Shown: positions 40,930 through 43,460 of the stretch, one piece after another
Layout of the letters: each line of letters starts with the position of its first letter
Position numbering within the stretch: the first letter of the stretch is position 1
Source of the DNA: a virus
Direction: 5' to 3' (one strand)
Virus record (IMG/VR): IMGVR_UViG_3300042430_000326
Location: 1 to 43,460 of that record
DNA: 43,460 bases
Program-made: the position numbers and the translations under genes
Notes under the pieces: generated by a model
Told to the model about the DNA's origin: nothing
The model's input: only the letters and a program-made list of their open reading frames with translations
Databases searched by the model: none

Positions 40930-40947
40930 AAATACAACGGCATTTTG
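40923..40947 (+). terminator. Weak terminator-like hairpin
   Basis: GTTGTA-AAAA-TACAAC at the stop codon of the metallopeptidase gene, followed by GGCATTTT. The stem resembles that of the 29830 terminator. Confidence 0.4.
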
Positions 40948-40948
40948 G

Positions 40949-40977
40949 TTGACAGATTGGTGGAAGTTCGTTATAAT
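40949..40977 (+). promoter_or_regulatory. Promoter of the structured RNA gene
   Basis: TTGACA-17-TATAAT with ATTGG in the spacer. No reading frame follows; predicted start near 40984. Confidence 0.92.
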
Positions 40978-40983
40978 AGAAAC

Positions 40984-41315
40984 AAGAAGAAAGAAAAAGC
41001 AAGGCGATCCTCAAATGTAAGAACCCAGCAGAAATGCAAAAAGGGTTGTAACTAAAGGATACGAAGCGAGTTTAGAGACTCGGCCTAAGCAGAACAGTTA
41101 GAAAAGAGTTAGAGGTTACCTACACCGTTAGGTACTTAAGGCGAGGACAGTGAGGCCGCTCACGCTCAATCTAAGTATATGAAGGCAAAGCGAAAGCTGA
41201 AGCTGGCGGGCACTGTAGGAAGTAATGACCGTCACGGCCCTAGCTAGACGTTGGTTAGGGTAGAGACAGAGAGTTGACAATGGTTCCTTTAATTCTTTTC
41301 TAACTGTTCATAACT
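40984..41315 (+). ncRNA. Structured non-coding RNA gene, no known family
   Basis: About 330 bases after a consensus promoter hold no reading frame of useful length. Bases 41092-41115 pair with 41286-41309 as a 24-bp helix with two G-U pairs, of which 41092-41107 with 41294-41309 is a perfect 16-bp run. Inside are hairpins 41117-41134 (TACCTA/TAGGTA), 41150-41163 (GTGAG/CTCAC), a GAAA-tetraloop hairpin at 41189-41198 and 41238-41260 (CCCTA/TAGGG extended). A 5' domain has 41007-41011 with 41056-41060 closing a hairpin with a GAAA loop (41022-41047) and a hairpin 41067-41082. The next promoter begins at 41319, so this is a separate transcription unit. It is not a recognisable tRNA, tmRNA, RNase P, 6S or group I intron. 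The 3' end is uncertain, since no T-run follows. Confidence 0.75.
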
Positions 41316-41318
41316 AGG

Positions 41319-41347
41319 TTGACAACTAGCCAAATTAGTTGTATAAT
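41319..41347 (+). promoter_or_regulatory. Promoter of the 41382 gene with spacer inverted repeat
   Basis: TTGACA-17-TATAAT. ACAACTA (41322-41328) and TAGTTGT (41336-41342) are perfect arms lying between the -35 and -10. Confidence 0.92.
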
Positions 41348-41381
41348 AGACACATACAAACAAACATTAGGAGCGAACCCA

Positions 41382-41765
41382 ATGACTAAAGTAAATTATG
41401 ACGCATTTGCCTCGTTTGACCTCAACGAAGCCTGTGACCACTTTGACTGTACCGATCAACGGGCCTGGAAGAAGATCCGCCCTTTCATCGTAGCAGACGG
41501 TGAAGAGTACGCAGAGGTCATGCTTAAAGAGTTTGACTACGATGAAGTCCATGACGGCGAATACCAGACATTTGAAGCAGGCGTTAAGTATGCCCTGACC
41601 AAGATGAACATTGCATTTGAGAAGGCAGGTGTGGACCTCCAGATCTGCGAGGTAGACCTGGTAGAGAGCATGGGCTTTATGTTAGTACGTGCTGACGACG
41701 AGCCCGAGGACTTTGTTAAACGGGTCTTGAAGAAGCCCGTTATGATGGTAGACAGCTGGATCTAA
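41382..41765 (+). CDS. Hypothetical acidic protein (127 aa)
   Basis: The frame starts MTKVNYDAFASFDLNEACDH and is strongly acidic (YAEVMLKEFDYDEVHDGEYQ). The leader GGAGCGAACCCA sets ATG 41382; the upstream in-frame extension lies over the promoter. The function is unknown. Confidence 0.72.
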   Translation: MTKVNYDAFASFDLNEACDHFDCTDQRAWKKIRPFIVADGEEYAEVMLKEFDYDEVHDGEYQTFEAGVKYALTKMNIAFEKAGVDLQICEVDLVESMGFMLVRADDEPEDFVKRVLKKPVMMVDSWI

Positions 41766-41770
41766 TTTGG

Positions 41771-41799
41771 TTGACAGGGTGCCAAAACCCTGTTATAAT
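41771..41799 (+). promoter_or_regulatory. Promoter of the 41832 gene with spacer inverted repeat
   Basis: TTGACA-17-TATAAT. ACAGGGT (41774-41780) and ACCCTGT (41787-41793) are perfect arms filling the spacer. Confidence 0.92.
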
Positions 41800-41831
41800 T
41801 AACACATACACAAACACACAGAAAGAGCAAG

Positions 41832-42380
41832 ATGAAAACACATCCTATTATGACATTGGCCAAAGCTAAAGAACTGTTTCGCGATGCCCGTCCATATAAG
41901 ACCTTTGTGGCTGAATGGTTAATTGATGGCAAGACCTATAATGTCAACGGCGCAGGTGGCAAAGTCAAAGCCAAACGATTCCTCAACTACATCAAGATGC
42001 TAGAAGACAAGGCTGCGATGGTTGAAGCTGGCATTCCAGATCACGATGCGTTTAATCGTTTGGTACTTGAACAGAATGATGGCGCAAAAGATCCAGTGCG
42101 TAGACGTGCTCGTGGCCCTGGATTTGCCAGTGCCTTTCCTAACGGACAAGAGCGCAAGGTCAAACTGCGTGTGTATGAATATTTGCCACGTGAGAAAGAG
42201 ATGGCCGCTGAAGACTATCGCGAGACCAAAAAACTGTATCCTTTCACCTGCCGTGTAACAGAGATTCATCTTACAGAGAATTCAGGTACACTGATTGCTT
42301 CTAAGACTCAGCCCTGCGTTGTAAATACCGCATACATGGGCCGCGTTGAAATGATCCATATGGCTAGACAAGCGGCTTAA
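41832..42380 (+). CDS. Hypothetical basic protein (182 aa)
   Basis: The frame starts MKTHPIMTLAKAKELFRDAR. A Lys/Arg-rich middle (KDPVRRRARGPG) suggests nucleic-acid contact, and the C-terminal half is beta-rich. The RBS AGAAAGAG lies upstream. No family is recognised. Confidence 0.7.
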   Translation: MKTHPIMTLAKAKELFRDARPYKTFVAEWLIDGKTYNVNGAGGKVKAKRFLNYIKMLEDKAAMVEAGIPDHDAFNRLVLEQNDGAKDPVRRRARGPGFASAFPNGQERKVKLRVYEYLPREKEMAAEDYRETKKLYPFTCRVTEIHLTENSGTLIASKTQPCVVNTAYMGRVEMIHMARQAA

Positions 42381-42442
42381 TAGGGGTTGCCAAAGTGTCA
42401 GCCTACCACTAGACCCTGCAACACGCCTGGGCACTTCGTAGG

Positions 42443-42471
42443 TTGACACCGAGGCTTTTTGGCAGTATAAT
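42443..42471 (+). promoter_or_regulatory. Promoter of the 42501 gene
   Basis: TTGACA-17-TATAAT, preceded by about 60 bases without other features. Confidence 0.92.
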
Positions 42472-42500
42472 TGACACATACACACAAACAGGAGCGAGTA

Positions 42501-42818
42501 ATGAAAGAACTAGATACTAAAGACGCAGGCGGGTTTGCATTTGCAGCCGCAATGGATGCACAGCGTCAAAACTCAAACAACAAGAGCACCTATTCACAAG
42601 ATCAGATCCGCAAGGCTCTCTCAGTAAGAGACCTACTTGATTCAGCGTTCAGCTACAAAAGTCTCTACATCAACTATCGCAAGAAGTTCATAGCAGTCAA
42701 AGCAGAAGGTGCTAGAGCTAGAGATCGTATGGCTAAAGAGGTCGTTGAGTTATTCGAAAGCAATGGCTACAATGTGGCAGCTACGCCACAGGGCTTGATC
42801 GTGCGTATTGCCAAATAA
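42501..42818 (+). CDS. Hypothetical protein (105 aa)
   Basis: The frame starts MKELDTKDAGGFAFAAAMDA, then basic helices (SLYINYRKKFIAVKAEGARA). The leader GGAGCGAGTA sets ATG 42501. The function is unknown. Confidence 0.7.
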   Translation: MKELDTKDAGGFAFAAAMDAQRQNSNNKSTYSQDQIRKALSVRDLLDSAFSYKSLYINYRKKFIAVKAEGARARDRMAKEVVELFESNGYNVAATPQGLIVRIAK

Positions 42819-42821
42819 TGG

Positions 42822-42850
42822 TTGACACATTAGCCAAACTGCCGTATAAT
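42822..42850 (+). promoter_or_regulatory. Promoter of the 42877 operon
   Basis: TTGACA-17-TATAAT; spacer with TAGCCAAA. Confidence 0.92.
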
Positions 42851-42876
42851 TACTACATACACACAAAGGACACTAA

Positions 42877-43068
42877 ATGACTACTAGACAAAAGGCTTTA
42901 TCTTTCCTGTACGCAGGTATTGTGCTACTGTTAGGAGTTGTGGGCGGCATTGAAACCAGCCCAGATCTACTGTCAGGCGATGGCGCATACCTAGGCCTGT
43001 TTGCACTGGTAGGCATAGGCTTTATGGCCCTGGGTGCATCATATGCCAACGAGGCAGCATCAGAATGA
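42877..43068 (+). CDS. Small membrane protein (63 aa)
   Basis: Two hydrophobic segments (LSFLYAGIVLLLGVVGGI and LGLFALVGIGFMALGASY) suggest a membrane hairpin. The RBS AAAGGACAC lies upstream. It overlaps the next gene by ATGA. Confidence 0.72.
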   Translation: MTTRQKALSFLYAGIVLLLGVVGGIETSPDLLSGDGAYLGLFALVGIGFMALGASYANEAASE

Positions 43069-43298
43069 TTACTATACAAGGACTTACTCACAAGCAGAAG
43101 GTGCTTATGGATGTGATGTGGGCTATGGATTCAATGCCCGCAGTTGAAGCATTCATCAAGAGCCTGCCCAAACGTGATGGCCAGGACTGTGCTAGCCTAG
43201 TCACTATCGCTGTGCAGGAAAGCCTAGAACAAGATAACAGACTGGATCTCTATGAGCAGGATACTCTTGACCTTATTGCTCGTGTTAGCAGCCGCTAG
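43065..43298 (+). CDS. Hypothetical protein (77 aa)
   Basis: This is a helical protein MITIQGLTHKQKVLMDVMWA, FIKSLPKRDGQDCASLVTIA. It overlaps the membrane-protein gene at its start and a lipoprotein gene at its end. The pattern resembles small phage proteins of unknown function. Confidence 0.65.
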   Translation: MITIQGLTHKQKVLMDVMWAMDSMPAVEAFIKSLPKRDGQDCASLVTIAVQESLEQDNRLDLYEQDTLDLIARVSSR

Positions 43299-43460
43299 TA
43301 CTGCGGGCTGTGCTGTGCAGGACAGGGCAAAGCTGTTGCGCCCTGCGGGCACAGCGCCACATGACCCGCCACAGGGCCGCATGTTGTTCGAACAGATACC
43401 CAATTGGGATGACGCTGCCATCAGACGGTGCGGCAGTCACCTGAGACCCGATGAGATGAA
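43252..43460 (+). CDS. Lipoprotein, partial at the right edge
   Basis: The frame MSRILLTLLLVLAAASTAGC carries a type II signal peptide with lipobox TAGC, then a Pro-rich stretch (RPAGTAPHDPPQG) and NWDDAAIRRCGSHLRPDEM before the window ends. It starts 47 bases inside the previous gene. An outer-membrane lipoprotein is likely; a spanin role is possible but the upstream product lacks a clear inner-membrane anchor. Confidence 0.65.
   Translation, partial: MSRILLTLLLVLAAASTAGCAVQDRAKLLRPAGTAPHDPPQGRMLFEQIPNWDDAAIRRCGSHLRPDEM

Noticed and set aside
40984-41315. Group I intron, tmRNA, RNase P RNA or 6S RNA as explanation of the non-coding transcript
   Set aside because: There are no P3-P9 group I core elements or flanking split exons, no tRNA-like 3' end and no conserved RNase P P4 sequence that I can see; GOLLD and ROOL are much larger.

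Overview
The window looks like part of a large tailed-phage (Caudoviricetes) genome, or an integrated or uncultured relative, infecting a Gram-negative host. The case rests on a giant collagen-repeat tail protein, many short tightly packed or overlapping reading frames, an ATP-dependent DNA ligase, several HNH and GIY-YIG-type nucleases, a three-gene tRNA cluster and almost no ordinary chromosomal housekeeping genes. The Gram-negative host is inferred from ADP-heptose (LPS core) genes, lipoproteins and an alphaproteobacterial-style 5-aminolevulinate synthase, whose pyridoxal lysine falls at residue 248. An alphaproteobacterial host is possible but not proven.

Layout. (1) 1-6542, minus strand: one long tail-fibre-like gene running off the left edge, preceded by two micro-ORFs. 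(2) 6575-11302: 5-aminolevulinate synthase on plus, then a minus-strand operon clpP - cupin - gmhB - hldC - hldA - hldD that would build ADP-L-glycero-D-manno-heptose. (3) 11446-20226, plus: HNH nuclease, FkbM methyltransferase, a ParB-like protein overlapping an HNH nuclease, a GIY-YIG-like protein, DNA ligase, hypotheticals and a secreted D,D-carboxypeptidase. (4) 20203-24266, minus: radical SAM protein, YqgE/AlgH protein, a lipoprotein, a 2OG-Fe(II) oxygenase and small proteins. (5) 24267-24968: a mostly non-coding, repeat-bearing divergent junction. (6) 25004-25643: a small protein and three tRNA genes. (7) 25891-43460, plus: about 40 short genes, including an AAA ATPase, a MoxR ATPase with a VWA metallopeptidase partner, a SWIM zinc-finger protein and an HExxH protein, plus one apparent stand-alone structured RNA gene.

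Regulation is the most striking part. I found 34 promoters with a near-consensus sigma-70 -35 and -10 and a spacer of exactly 17 bp (one is inside a gene), plus one weaker minus-strand candidate. Many in the right arm share an extra WTTGG motif just after the -35. Several promoters are embedded in perfect inverted repeats whose sequences differ from promoter to promoter. Three genes are predicted to be leaderless. Two 3'UTRs carry a loop, AUUCGCUCC, exactly complementary to the ribosome-binding leader GGAGCGAA(U) shared by at least seven other genes, and each is followed by a strong terminator: a candidate trans-acting 3'UTR sRNA circuit. A roughly 330-nt non-coding transcript at 40984-41315 is closed by a 24-bp long-range helix and contains several further hairpins. 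I recognise no known RNA family in it.

All calls are made by eye from sequence. Start sites were moved where a promoter, RBS or stop-start overlap decided them.
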